Below, in pieces: positions 34,901 to 42,722 of a DNA stretch of 64,000 nucleotides. A program made the translations under genes and the position numbers. Numbering within the stretch: the stretch's first letter is position 1; every line of letters begins with the position of its first letter. Source of the DNA: Actinoplanes palleronii (GTDB lineage: Bacteria > Actinomycetota > Actinomycetes > Mycobacteriales > Micromonosporaceae); the NCBI RefSeq assembly GCF_016862315.1, contig NZ_BOMS01000014.1:310001-374000 (forward strand), written 5' to 3'. Under the pieces are notes generated by a model. That model had not been told where the DNA came from. It saw nothing but the letters and a program-made list of their open reading frames with translations, and did not search any database.

Positions 34901-35446
34901 ACCGCGGACGCCTTCGCGGCCTTCGGCCTGTCCCGCCGCGAGGCGCTCTGGGCCGCCGGAGCGGCCTCGCAGGACAAACCGGACCGGCTGCCGGGGACGG
35001 TGACCGGCACCGAGGCGCCGATGCTGCCCGGGATGAGCGAGGTGGACGTGCTGATCGCGGACGTCTGGGCGACCGGGCTGTCGCCGGAGACGCATCCGGC
35101 ACGGTTCATCCGCGACCGGATGGAGCGGGCCGGTGCGGTGACCATCGCCTCGCTGCCGGAGGTGGAGGCGGGTTCCCGGGTGCTGGTCGGCGGGATCGTC
35201 ACGCACCGGCAGCGGCCGGCGACCGCGGGCGGGGTGACGTTCGTGAACCTGGAGGACGAGACCGGGATGCTGAACGTGACCTGCTCGCCGGGGTTGTGGG
35301 CACGGTACCGGCGGGTGGCGCGGAGCAGTGCGGCGCTGCTGGTGCGGGGGAAGCTGGAGAAGGTGGAGGGTGTGGTGAACCTGGTGGCCGACCGGCTGGA
35401 GGCGATCACCCCGCCGGTGACTCCGGCGTCGCGGGACTTCCGCTGA
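31934..35446 (+). CDS. dnaE2: Error-prone DNA polymerase DnaE2
   Basis: C-family DNA polymerase of 1170 residues that performs SOS-induced mutagenic translesion synthesis. The PHP domain starts ELHCHTNFSFLDGASHPEELAEEA, the palm has the catalytic aspartates in PDIDVDIE (Asp516, Asp518, Asp520), and the motif GRGSAANSAVCY precedes it. The helix-hairpin-helix region is SMTDLARRTGCSTAHLEALA, and the C-terminal OB fold starts near VEAGSRVLVGGIVTHRQRPATA. A 100-residue charged N-terminal extension (residues 20-75 are Glu/Arg/Pro-rich repeats) is longer than typical. The ATG follows imuB by 12 nt, so both are in one transcript. Confidence 0.95.
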   Translation: MSFHNPDVPWAELERKLSGRPEKRQPDERRQGEHQPGERGPGERGPGERGQDERGPGEQRPDEHRPDDRHPEKHALWADLPPAPVVDPLAIDGDGGDSPAWSRKREPYRRAAGLVRTETDIDYAELHCHTNFSFLDGASHPEELAEEAARLGLSGLAVTDHDGFYGVVRFSQAAGELGLPTIFGAELSLGLTRPQNGEADPEGAHLLALAHGHEGYARLARVISEAQLIGGEKGRPDYRGLEHVAETLRDHVLVLTGCRKGPVPLALATEGVDAAAWELDRLIDLFGAPNVAVELTDHGDPYDGDRNDALFALAHRRGLEVVATGNVHYATPARRRLATALAAVRARRSLDEMDGWLPAAGTAHLRSGAEMARRFADYPGAVENAAMYGHGLAFDLNLVAPRLPDYDVPPGHTEMSWLRELTMRGARDRYGDHHPKAYAQLEHELRMIEELGFPGYFLVVYDIVRFCVQEKIYCQGRGSAANSAVCYALRITNVDAVRYNLLFERFLAPERDGPPDIDVDIESDRREEVIQHVYTKYGREHTAQVANVISYRPRSAVRDMARAFGFSAGQQDAWSKQIDRWGDVATGDGDMPEQVIEFANAVQNFPRHLGIHSGGMVICDRPIIEVCPVEWGRMPGRSVLQWDKDDCAAVDLVKFDLLGLGMLSALHYAYDMIDDELDIGTMPLDDPEVYAMLCRADSVGVFQVESRAQMATLPRLKPDTFYDLVIEVALIRPGPIQGGSVHPYIRRKNGLEKPSVPHPLMENALAKTLGVPLFQEQLMQLAIDVAGFDPSEADQLRRAMGSKRSVEKMERIRQRLYAGMAGNGITGELADDLFHKLSAFASYGFPESHAMSFAYLVYASAWLKRYHPAAFCAALLNAQPMGFYSPQTLVDDARRHGVEVRRPDINRSDATATLETTPESRLKAGAGESPQVWGLGGPAVRQGLCSVRTIGMELAERIESERRTHGSYRSMTDLARRTGCSTAHLEALATADAFAAFGLSRREALWAAGAASQDKPDRLPGTVTGTEAPMLPGMSEVDVLIADVWATGLSPETHPARFIRDRMERAGAVTIASLPEVEAGSRVLVGGIVTHRQRPATAGGVTFVNLEDETGMLNVTCSPGLWARYRRVARSSAALLVRGKLEKVEGVVNLVADRLEAITPPVTPASRDFR
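32039..32083 (+). repeat. 15-bp coding tandem repeat in dnaE2
   Basis: Three identical 15-bp units (CCGGGTGAGCGCGGC) encode PGERG three times from residue 36 of DnaE2, inside a longer degenerate Glu/Arg/Pro-rich tract. Confidence 0.9.
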
Positions 35447-35527
35447 AGTGGCTTTTTCGGAAATGCCGGATATTGGGGTCTTAGTGGCATAGGGTGCGCA
35501 ACCGAGCAACCATCGGGGGAGCGCATC

Positions 35528-35905
35528 ATGTTGTTCCGGATCTGCACCGGTCTGGCCGCCGCCACCGCGGTCCTGGCCACCGGTTCACCTGTCCTGGCCG
35601 CCGCCGGCGGTTCACGCGTTGTACTCACCTACACGGCCGAAGCCGGATACGCGACGGCGGTCAAACTCACCTGCGACCCGGCCGGCGGCGCCCACCCGCA
35701 ACCGGTGCAGGCCTGCGCCGCGCTCACCCGGACCGGGGCGAACCCTGCCCGGCTCAAGCCGGCCGACCGCTACTGCTTCCTGCTCTACAAGCCGATCACC
35801 GCGCGGCTCAGCGGCACCTGGCGCGGACGCACGGTGAAATGGACGCACACCTACGGCAACAGCTGCGAGATGAACCGCGCCACCGGCGTCCTGTTCGCGT
35901 TCTGA
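35528..35905 (+). CDS. Secreted subtilisin-inhibitor-like (SSI family) protein
   Basis: Secreted serine protease inhibitor-like protein of 125 residues. The signal peptide is residues 1-25 with an AxA-type site (VLAAA). Four Cys at 49, 63, 83 and 113 have nearly the spacing of the SSI disulfides; LTCDPAGGAHPQPVQACAAL and the C-terminal NSCEMNRATGVLFAF are SSI signatures. By alignment with SSI, the reactive P1 would be Leu85 in YCFLLYKP; the Pro usually at P2 is Phe, so specificity may differ. GGGGGAG precedes the ATG. It is a separate gene downstream of dnaE2. Confidence 0.85.
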   Translation: MLFRICTGLAAATAVLATGSPVLAAAGGSRVVLTYTAEAGYATAVKLTCDPAGGAHPQPVQACAALTRTGANPARLKPADRYCFLLYKPITARLSGTWRGRTVKWTHTYGNSCEMNRATGVLFAF

Positions 35906-35952
35906 GGATGCCGTTCCGGGTCAGGACTCGACCCGGCCGATAGGCTGCCCGG

Positions 35953-36699
35953 GTGGACACCGCAATGGCACGAACCGGCCGCCCGCACGTCACCGCCCGC
36001 ACCGCGGCGGTCTGGGCGGTACTGCGCCGCGAGCTGGACCGGAACGCCGGCCGGACGCTGACCGTCCTCGACGTGGGCGGTGGCACCGGCGGGTTCGCCG
36101 TGCCGCTGGCCGAGGCCGGGCACACCGTCACCGTGATCGACGCCAGCCCGGACGCGCTTGCCGCATTGACCCGCCGCGCCGCCGACGCGGGCGTGGCCGA
36201 GCGGGTGCACGCCGTGCAGGGCGACGGCGACGCGCTCGCCGGCCTGGTCGAGCCGGGCAGCGCCGACCTGATCCTGTGCCACGCCGTGCTCGAGGTGGTG
36301 GACGACCCGTCCGGGGTGGTCGCCGCGATCGCCACCGCGCTCCGGCCCGGCGGCGCGGTCAGCGTGCTGGTCGCCAGCCGCGCGGCCGCGATCCTGGCGC
36401 GAGCCGTCAACGGCCACCTTCGGGCGGCGTCCGCGCTGGTCACCGATCCGGAGGGCCGCTCAGGGCCGCGCGACACGCTGCGCCGACGATACGACGCGGA
36501 GACCGCCGCTGACCTGCTCAGCGCCGCCGGGCTCCAGGTCGAGGAGACCCATGGGGTACGAGTGGTGGCCGACCTGCTGCCGGCCACCGTCGTCGAGCAG
36601 GACCCGCAGGCGGTGCTCGACCTGGAGCTCGCGCTGAGCGCACAGCTCCCGTTCCGGGACATCGCCTCCCAGCTGCACCTGTTCGCCCGCCGCCCATGA
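35953..36699 (+). CDS. Class I SAM-dependent methyltransferase
   Basis: Methyltransferase of 248 residues with motif I VLDVGGGTGGFAVPLAEAGH (about residues 37-56), the acidic strand VTVIDASPDALAAL and LRPGGAVSVLVASR as motif III. Substrate unknown; the general type includes SmtA/UbiE-like enzymes. A TAGGCT -10 (35941-35946) is 6 nt before the GTG start, so it is probably leaderless. Its stop overlaps the next ATG (ATGA), linking it to a phosphatase-superfamily enzyme. Confidence 0.85.
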   Translation: MDTAMARTGRPHVTARTAAVWAVLRRELDRNAGRTLTVLDVGGGTGGFAVPLAEAGHTVTVIDASPDALAALTRRAADAGVAERVHAVQGDGDALAGLVEPGSADLILCHAVLEVVDDPSGVVAAIATALRPGGAVSVLVASRAAAILARAVNGHLRAASALVTDPEGRSGPRDTLRRRYDAETAADLLSAAGLQVEETHGVRVVADLLPATVVEQDPQAVLDLELALSAQLPFRDIASQLHLFARRP

Positions 36700-37946
36700 C
36701 CGCGGCGTCCCCGTCCCCTTCTCCGGCTGGCGGCCCGGTCCCGTCGCCGTCCTCGGCGAGCGGCTCGGTTTCGTTTCCGGATGATCGCCTGCACCCGGAC
36801 GCGTTTCATCGGGTGCACCCCGCCTATGGCGCCGGCAGCCTGGCCGACCTGCTGCCCAGCGCGAGCGCGGTGCTCGGCGTCCCGGGCGCGGCCGACGTGC
36901 TCGGCCTGGGCGCCCGCCTCGGCGGCGTCGACAAGATCGCGGTGCTGCTGGTCGACGGGCTCGGCGCGTACCAGCTGCCGGTGGCCGCGCCGCACGCCCC
37001 GGTCCTCGCCGACCTGGCCTCCGGTGGCCGCGGGCACGCCGGCACGCTGACCGCCGGGTTCCCGTCCACCACCCCGGTCAGCCTGGTCACCCTGGGCGCC
37101 GGGGTGCCGCCCGGCGCGCACGGCGTGCTCGGTTTCACCGTGCGCCGCCCGGACGGCCGGCCGCTCACCCACATCTCCTGGGGCGACGACCCGGACCCGC
37201 GCGAGTGGCAGCCGGTGCCGACCCGGCTGGAGCTGGCGGCCGCGGCCGGGGTGCGCACCACGGTGGTCAGCCGTCCGCAGTTCGAGGGCAGTGGCCTCTC
37301 GCTCGCCGCGAACCGCGGTGGCACGTACCGCGGCGCCGCGGACGGCGCGGCGGTCGCCGACGGGATGCTGGCCGCGCTGCGCGAGGCGGACGGCAGGGCG
37401 CTGGTCTACGGCTACCACCCGGACCTCGACCACTTCGGCCACGAGGACGGTGTCGACTCGGAGAGCTGGCGGGAGGCCGCCCGCGGGGTCGACAAGCTGC
37501 TCGACCGGGTGGTGCACGGGCTGCCGCCGCGGTCCGCGCTGCTGGTGGTCGCCGACCACGGGCAGCTCAACGTGCCGCTCGAGGGCCGCCGGGACATGGC
37601 CGAGATCGCTGAGCTGCGCGACGGCGTGATCGGGGTGGCCGGCGAGCCGCGGGTCCGCTATCTCTACGCCGAGGACGGCGCCCGGGACGACGTGCTGGCC
37701 AACTGGCGGGGTGTGTTCGGCGACGAGGCCTCGGTGCTGACCCGCGAGGACGCGATCGACGCGGGCTGGTTCGGGCCGGTGCCGGCCGGGCACGCCGACC
37801 GCATCGGTGACGTGGTGGTGATCTGCTGGGGTCGTACGATATCGGTTGCTTCTGGTTGGGAACCGGTCAAGGCGGGACAGCTGGTGGCATATCATGGTTC
37901 GGCGACCGCGGCCGAGATGACCGTGCCGCTGCTGATCGCCCGCTGA
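36696..37946 (+). CDS. Alkaline phosphatase superfamily (nucleotide pyrophosphatase-like) protein
   Basis: Metal-dependent phosphohydrolase/phosphodiesterase-type protein of 416 residues. Zinc-ligand motifs of the superfamily are visible: VLLVDGLGAYQLP (about residue 85), nucleophile region TAGFPSTTPVSLVTLGAG, YGYHPDLDHFGHEDG (about residue 240) and VVADHGQLNVP. No signal peptide is present; the first 30 residues are Pro/Ser-rich. Substrate unknown. Translationally coupled to the upstream methyltransferase. I recall this pair near the dcw cluster in other actinobacteria. Confidence 0.85.
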   Translation: MTAASPSPSPAGGPVPSPSSASGSVSFPDDRLHPDAFHRVHPAYGAGSLADLLPSASAVLGVPGAADVLGLGARLGGVDKIAVLLVDGLGAYQLPVAAPHAPVLADLASGGRGHAGTLTAGFPSTTPVSLVTLGAGVPPGAHGVLGFTVRRPDGRPLTHISWGDDPDPREWQPVPTRLELAAAAGVRTTVVSRPQFEGSGLSLAANRGGTYRGAADGAAVADGMLAALREADGRALVYGYHPDLDHFGHEDGVDSESWREAARGVDKLLDRVVHGLPPRSALLVVADHGQLNVPLEGRRDMAEIAELRDGVIGVAGEPRVRYLYAEDGARDDVLANWRGVFGDEASVLTREDAIDAGWFGPVPAGHADRIGDVVVICWGRTISVASGWEPVKAGQLVAYHGSATAAEMTVPLLIAR

Positions 37947-38197
37947 CCGACGCGCATCCGGATCCTTCGATGTTTTCTTCGCTGTGCGCGCGCTGTGTTC
38001 GAATGTTCTACCAGGGGTAACTGGCCTGGTGAGCCGGGCTTTTCGGACGAAACGATCTTCCGGACATGGAAAATCACCCGCACTCAGCCGTCGTCCCGCT
38101 TTCCGACCCGCCGACCCCCTCGTAGACTTGCGTGGTAAGGCAGCCGACGGCTGCCCCGGCCCCACGTGGGTCGGACATGCGCCCGGGGAGGAAAGCC

Positions 38198-38590
38198 GTG
38201 CCGCTCTCGGACCACGAGCAGCGGCTGTTCGATCAGATCGAGCGGTCGCTTGCCGAGGACCCCAAATTCGCCTCGGCTGTGCGGGCCAGCGACCCGCGTT
38301 TCCATGCACGGCGCCGGCTCATCATCGCCGCGTTCGTGATCGTGCTTGGTCTGGCTCTCGTCGTGTACGGGACGGTGGCGAGCAACACGCTGCTCGGCGT
38401 CGCCGGTTTCGTCGTGATGCTCGGATCGGCAGCCTTCGCGATGCAGTCACGAAAGCGCGGTCAGGCCCCCGACCTCAGGTCGGTCGGCGGGACCGCCGCA
38501 CGGCGGACACGTCAGGGGCGCCGCGGTAACGGCGGTTTCCTGGACCGCCTGGAAGACCGCTGGAAGCAGCGGCCGGAAGGGCATCGCTGA
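38198..38590 (+). CDS. DUF3040 membrane protein
   Basis: Small actinobacterial membrane protein of 130 residues. The start PLSDHEQRLFDQIERSLAEDPKFASAVR is the DUF3040 signature; two helices follow (IIAAFVIVLGLALVVYGTVA and LLGVAGFVVMLGSAAFAMQ), then a basic tail with FLDRLEDRWKQR. Function unknown; the family is characteristically found near the dcw cluster. GGGGAGGAAAG ends 3 nt before GTG 38198. A TAGACT (38123-38128) is a candidate -10, giving a leader that starts with a perfect 8-bp hairpin (38139-38155). Confidence 0.9.
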   Translation: MPLSDHEQRLFDQIERSLAEDPKFASAVRASDPRFHARRRLIIAAFVIVLGLALVVYGTVASNTLLGVAGFVVMLGSAAFAMQSRKRGQAPDLRSVGGTAARRTRQGRRGNGGFLDRLEDRWKQRPEGHR

Positions 38591-38741
38591 CGGCCCCGGC
38601 CGACGCGGAGACGAACGGCGGCCGACGGCCGCCGTCGTCGTTTGTCTGACGCGGCCGCGACAGCGGTCGCGCGTTCTCTCGTGCTGCCCTCCCACCGTTC
38701 TTGCGCGCCCGTTCCCGGCGTGCGCGGAGCGCTCGGATCGC

Positions 38742-38794
38742 GGCTGGCTCTCAGGGGTGCCTCAACCGGGTTGAGGCACCCCTGAGAACCAGCC
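38742..38794. repeat. 25-bp-arm palindrome, copy B
   Basis: Arms 38742-38766 and 38770-38794 pair with a single mismatch (G-U on the minus strand) around a 3-nt loop. It is much longer than a usual terminator stem and has no T run. It is clearly related to the element at 24884-24936. Confidence 0.8.
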
Positions 38795-38907
38795 ACCATG
38801 CCTGTCGTCGCGCTGCGGCCTCGCGTCGCGGCACGCCGCGGGCCGTTGCGCCGCGCTCCGCGCGGGCCGTTGCTCCGCGCGGGGGCCGGGTTCTGCGGAC
38901 AGGGAAA

Positions 38908-38946
38908 GGGCCGCTGTTCCTCGGTGTCGAGGAGCAGCGGCCCTTT
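38908..38946. terminator. Bidirectional terminator of the transglutaminase operon
   Basis: A 16-bp stem (38908-38923 with 38928-38943, one G-U type mismatch) with a GTGT loop, flanked by TTT on the plus strand and AAA upstream, so a short U run follows in both directions. It lies 8 nt after the stop of the minus-strand gene. Confidence 0.8.
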
Positions 38947-38953
38947 CGTCTGA

Positions 38954-41425
38954 TCAGCGGCTCTTGGTCAGCAGCCGGCGCGGGTTGAACCGGGTCATGC
39001 CGTCCCGGAGCCGGGTCGCCGCCTCCATCACCCGGGTGGACGCCTCGGCGATCGCCAGCCGCCACTCGAGCAGGATCGACGGCGGGAACAGCACGGCCCG
39101 CAGCCGGTTGCGCATCGTCGCCGAGTGGGACAGCCCGGCCCGGACCTGATGCAGCGCCGAGGTCAGCTCGGCGCCCTGCATCGGCTGCCGGGCATATCGG
39201 GCGCGCTCCTCGGCGGTGCCGAGCAACTCGACCGCCGTGGCCGGCTCCGGACCCAGCAGGGCCTCCTTGACCAGACGCTGCGCGGTGACCCGCGGGGTCT
39301 CCGTCGGATCGATCGTGATCCGATAGTCGACCATCGTGTCGACCAGCTCGTCCCAGGCCGCGTGCGCATCCGCGCGGGCCTGCACGGTCTCGGTGCTCAC
39401 CGCGATCGCGGTGATCGCGCCGGCCGGCCCCGGTTCGGTCGGGTCGGCCGTGGCCAGGACCGGTGGCGGACCTGCTGTCGCCGCGTGCCGACGGCGGCGC
39501 AGCAGGACCCGGCGCAGCGCCGGGACCAGCAGCAACGCGATCAACGTGGCGATCACGCCGAAGATCAGCAGGCCGGTCCAGTTCTGCGTGTCGGCGCTTG
39601 CCGGGTCGGCCAGCGCCGAGTTGTCCCCGTCGTTCCCCGCCTCGGGCCGGTTGTTCAGGCCCGGTGCGGCGGAGGAGCCGGTACCGGGAGCGGCGGCGGC
39701 CGAGGACGAGGCGGTCGGCGTCGTGGCCCGGTCGGTGTCCGGCGCCCAGTCCGAGTTGCCGCGGGCCGAACCGGCCACCCCGGTGGTCGGCGTGGCGTCG
39801 AACGGCACCCAGCCGAAGCCCTGCAGGTAGACCTCGGTCCAGGCGTGCGCGTTGCGGTTGGTGATCACGTACGAGTCACCGTCCGCGGTGCCCCGGGTGA
39901 AGCCGAACGCCACCCGGGCCGGAACACCGGCGACCCGGGCCATCCACGCCATCGCGGCCGCGTACTGCTGGCAGTACCCGATCTTGTTCCGCAGGAACGA
40001 CTCGATGGCGGAGAGACCGCCGTCGGACTGGGTCGACAGGCTGTACGCGAAGTTGTTCTTCACCGAGAAGAAGTCGTAGATCGCTCGCACCTTGTCGTAA
40101 TCGGTGCGCTTGCCCTTGATCAGTTTGGCGACCTGGGTCTCGACGTAGGCGTTGTCCGGGACGCTGGTGTACATCTGCCGGACCGGGTCGTCCTTCGGCA
40201 GCGACGGGGCGCTGCGCAGCTCGGTCGGCGTGTACTGCGGCCGCAGATAGTCGATCGAGTACTTCTGCTTGCGGGTGGTGCTCCGGCTGGAGAACAGCAC
40301 CAGCTGGTTCGGGTCGTACGCCCAGCTGCCGGAGATGTTGTCGATCCCGACCAGGTACGAGTAGACCGGCGCCATGTTCTGCCGCAGCGCGTCGGAGACC
40401 TGGATGTCGGCGTGGTACCGCTGGTACCGGGCCTGGCTGCTGGCGGCCTCGCGCTGCGGGTCCGGCAGGCTGCCCCGGTTGAGCGGGGTCCCGCCCGGCG
40501 GCTGGTTGCCGAAACCCTCGGAGGTGAGCAGGTCGGCGACACCGAACCGCAGGTAGAACGGGTCCTTCTCGGTGGTCTTCACGGTCAGCAGGTTGACCGT
40601 CGCGGTCTGGTTCAGCTGACCGCTCAGCGAGGCGAACAGGTTGATCTTCCCGCCGCCACCGGTGCCCAGCCCGCCACCGGCGCCGGGGCCGTTCTGGGTC
40701 AGCTGGGACAGCAGGCCGCCGGTGACGGTCGGCACGGCCAGCGGCAGCAGCACGGCCACGATCACGCCGGCCAGGCCGAGCCGCCGGCCCGCCGCGGCCA
40801 GCGGGGACGGCTCCCAGACGTCCACGTCCCGGCCGTCGCCGGTGAACCGGCGGCCGAACCGGCGGACCCGGTCGACGTTGTCGGCGACCAGGAGCCAGAG
40901 GTAGCCGCAGGCGGCCACGACGAACGGGGTCACCGGCACGCTGTCCAGGTAGACCGCGACCGGGATGGAGTAGATCGCCAGCAGCGGCAGACCGGCCAGC
41001 GCCGGCCGCCGGAACACCGCGGTGAGCAGGTCGATCACGATGGCCACCACGCCCAGCCCGAGGGCCGCGACGAAGAGCAGGCCGTCCCGGTCCGGCACCG
41101 GCACCGCGTACGCCCGGGTGTCCTCGCCGGCCTGCTTGATCAGCTCGGCGAAGTGGGCGAAGGTGGCCGGCATCGGCACCAGCGTCTCGTGCCCGCTCGG
41201 GAAGATCCAGGTCAGCGTGACGACCAGGGCCACCACCATGCCCAGCGCCTGCGCCCAGCTCGGGAACCGCAGCGTCCGGGTGAGCACCGCCGCCCCGGCG
41301 ATCATGACGATGGTGAGCAGCACCTGCAGCAGCCAGGTCCACGAGTCGAAGATCGCGGTCAGCGGCGCCGAGCCGAGCAGCGTGGCGCCGGCCGCGACCA
41401 TACCGAGACGACGGCGGCCGGTCAT
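38954..41425 (-). CDS. Membrane transglutaminase-like protein (DUF3488/TgpA type)
   Basis: Large membrane protein of 823 residues. Five or six helices fill residues 1-210, followed by an external region and a transglutaminase-like cysteine domain with Cys485 (IGYCQQYAAAMAW), His527 (NAHAWTEVYL) and Asp543 (WVPFDATPT) as an intact triad. A Ser/Ala-rich linker, a helix near 640 and a cytoplasmic C-terminal tail of 150 residues follow. It belongs to the MoxR-DUF58-transglutaminase cassette; the target is unknown but is presumably an envelope protein. The ATG overlaps the DUF58 stop (ATGA). Confidence 0.88.
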   Translation of the reverse strand: MTGRRRLGMVAAGATLLGSAPLTAIFDSWTWLLQVLLTIVMIAGAAVLTRTLRFPSWAQALGMVVALVVTLTWIFPSGHETLVPMPATFAHFAELIKQAGEDTRAYAVPVPDRDGLLFVAALGLGVVAIVIDLLTAVFRRPALAGLPLLAIYSIPVAVYLDSVPVTPFVVAACGYLWLLVADNVDRVRRFGRRFTGDGRDVDVWEPSPLAAAGRRLGLAGVIVAVLLPLAVPTVTGGLLSQLTQNGPGAGGGLGTGGGGKINLFASLSGQLNQTATVNLLTVKTTEKDPFYLRFGVADLLTSEGFGNQPPGGTPLNRGSLPDPQREAASSQARYQRYHADIQVSDALRQNMAPVYSYLVGIDNISGSWAYDPNQLVLFSSRSTTRKQKYSIDYLRPQYTPTELRSAPSLPKDDPVRQMYTSVPDNAYVETQVAKLIKGKRTDYDKVRAIYDFFSVKNNFAYSLSTQSDGGLSAIESFLRNKIGYCQQYAAAMAWMARVAGVPARVAFGFTRGTADGDSYVITNRNAHAWTEVYLQGFGWVPFDATPTTGVAGSARGNSDWAPDTDRATTPTASSSAAAAPGTGSSAAPGLNNRPEAGNDGDNSALADPASADTQNWTGLLIFGVIATLIALLLVPALRRVLLRRRRHAATAGPPPVLATADPTEPGPAGAITAIAVSTETVQARADAHAAWDELVDTMVDYRITIDPTETPRVTAQRLVKEALLGPEPATAVELLGTAEERARYARQPMQGAELTSALHQVRAGLSHSATMRNRLRAVLFPPSILLEWRLAIAEASTRVMEAATRLRDGMTRFNPRRLLTKSR

Positions 41426-42720
41426 CGGGTCACCCCGCTGACCGTCTCGGCCATCGCCGCGCGGTACGCGAAGCCCTGCGCCCCGCGGCCCACCGTGGGC
41501 CAGAGCGCCGGCAACGTCTCACCGTGCGACACCCGCACCGACCGCCAGCCGCTGCGGACCAGGGCCAGCGACGCGGCCGCGTGCTCCTGATCGGAGTCCT
41601 GCCGGTCGCCGGCCGTCATCGGCACCCAGGTGGCGCTGTCGACGGCGAACGCCAGGCAGGTCGCGCCGTTGCCGCGCAGCCCGCTGAGCAGGTGCGCCTC
41701 GGCGGTGGTGAGCGAGCCGAACAGGCCGATCACCAGGCCGCCGTCGGACCGCCGCCGGACGTGCTCGACCAGGGCCGCCACGTCGCTGGTGGCGGCGAGT
41801 TTCACGTCGGCCAGGGTGTCCAGGATCAGGCCCTCGCCGCCGCCCTCGGACGCGTCGATGTCGGTGCCGCCGCCGGTCACCAGGCGCACCTTGTACCCGG
41901 CCTCGCGCAGGTGCACCGCGATGCTGGCGGCTGCCGAGACCGCCCACTCGAAGCTGGCCGTCGGGCCCTCGCCGCGGTGCGCGTTCAGCCGGGTGTCCAG
42001 GACCACGGTGGCCCGGCTCTCCCAGGGCTGCTCCTCGCGGCGGACCATCAGCTCACCGGTACGGGCGGTGGACCGCCAGTGCACCCGGCGCAGGTCGTCG
42101 CCGCGCCGGTACTCCCGGGTCGCCGCGTCGTCCTCGCCGTGCACCGCCACCGAGCGGGCCCGGCTGTCGCCGGAACCGGCGTACTCCCCGGCCAGCCGCA
42201 CCCGGGGGAGCGGCAGGACCTGCGGGATCACGGTGAGCTGGTCGACGCTGGGGAACGAGCGGGTCAGCTCGCACAGCCCGAACGGGTCGGTCAGCCGGAT
42301 CACCAGCGGGCCGATCGGGTACCGGCCGCGCACGTCGGCGCGCACCGTGTACGCCACCGAACTGGCCTGGTGCGCGCCGAGCCGCTCCAGCACCACCCGG
42401 GGCCGGCTGCCCAGCGCGTACGGCAGCCGGTCCTCGAGCAGCATGGTGCCGGTGGGCAGCCGGGACAGGTTCTGCAGGCGCAGGATGACCCGCGCGCTGG
42501 AACCGACCGGCGCCCGGCCCGGCTCCAGCGAACGGGTGCACGCCAGCTTGTAGCGGCTCCGGCCGACGTACGCCGCGGCCAGCAACGGCAGCGCGGCCAG
42601 CAGCACGGCGACCCGCAGCAGGTCCCGCTCGCCCAGGATGAGCGCGGAGATGCCGGCGGCGATCGCGGCGGCCAGGAACGAGCGCCCGCGCGTGGTGAGA
42701 CCCCGAAGCGCCTCCCGCAT
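41422..42720 (-). CDS. DUF58 domain membrane protein
   Basis: Protein of 432 residues with two N-terminal helices (SFLAAAIAAGISALIL and LLRVAVLLAALPLLAAAYV) and the DUF58 signature YRRGDDLRRVHWRSTARTGELMVRREE near residue 215. A vWA-like fold follows (ATVVLDTRLNAHRGEG). DUF58 proteins work with MoxR ATPases, probably as chaperone-like assembly factors. Coupled on both sides. The ATG at 42720 has GGGGGCGG upstream; a GTG at 42726, overlapping the MoxR stop, is an alternative that adds two residues. Confidence 0.88.
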   Translation of the reverse strand: MREALRGLTTRGRSFLAAAIAAGISALILGERDLLRVAVLLAALPLLAAAYVGRSRYKLACTRSLEPGRAPVGSSARVILRLQNLSRLPTGTMLLEDRLPYALGSRPRVVLERLGAHQASSVAYTVRADVRGRYPIGPLVIRLTDPFGLCELTRSFPSVDQLTVIPQVLPLPRVRLAGEYAGSGDSRARSVAVHGEDDAATREYRRGDDLRRVHWRSTARTGELMVRREEQPWESRATVVLDTRLNAHRGEGPTASFEWAVSAAASIAVHLREAGYKVRLVTGGGTDIDASEGGGEGLILDTLADVKLAATSDVAALVEHVRRRSDGGLVIGLFGSLTTAEAHLLSGLRGNGATCLAFAVDSATWVPMTAGDRQDSDQEHAAASLALVRSGWRSVRVSHGETLPALWPTVGRGAQGFAYRAAMAETVSGVTR

Positions 42721-42722
42721 GG

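Larger units (their letters stand above)
38591..38953. other. Intergenic region with three hairpins between convergent genes
   Basis: No gene. It contains a 9-bp hairpin (38615-38635, loop 3) that probably ends the DUF3040 transcript, the 25-bp palindrome at 38742-38794, and the terminator at 38908-38946 for the transglutaminase operon. Confidence 0.6.

Noticed and set aside
30821..35509. 1562-codon frame on the minus strand opposite dnaE2 and imuB
   Set aside because: Antisense shadow; the part opposite the coding repeats gives simple Arg/Gly/His repeats.
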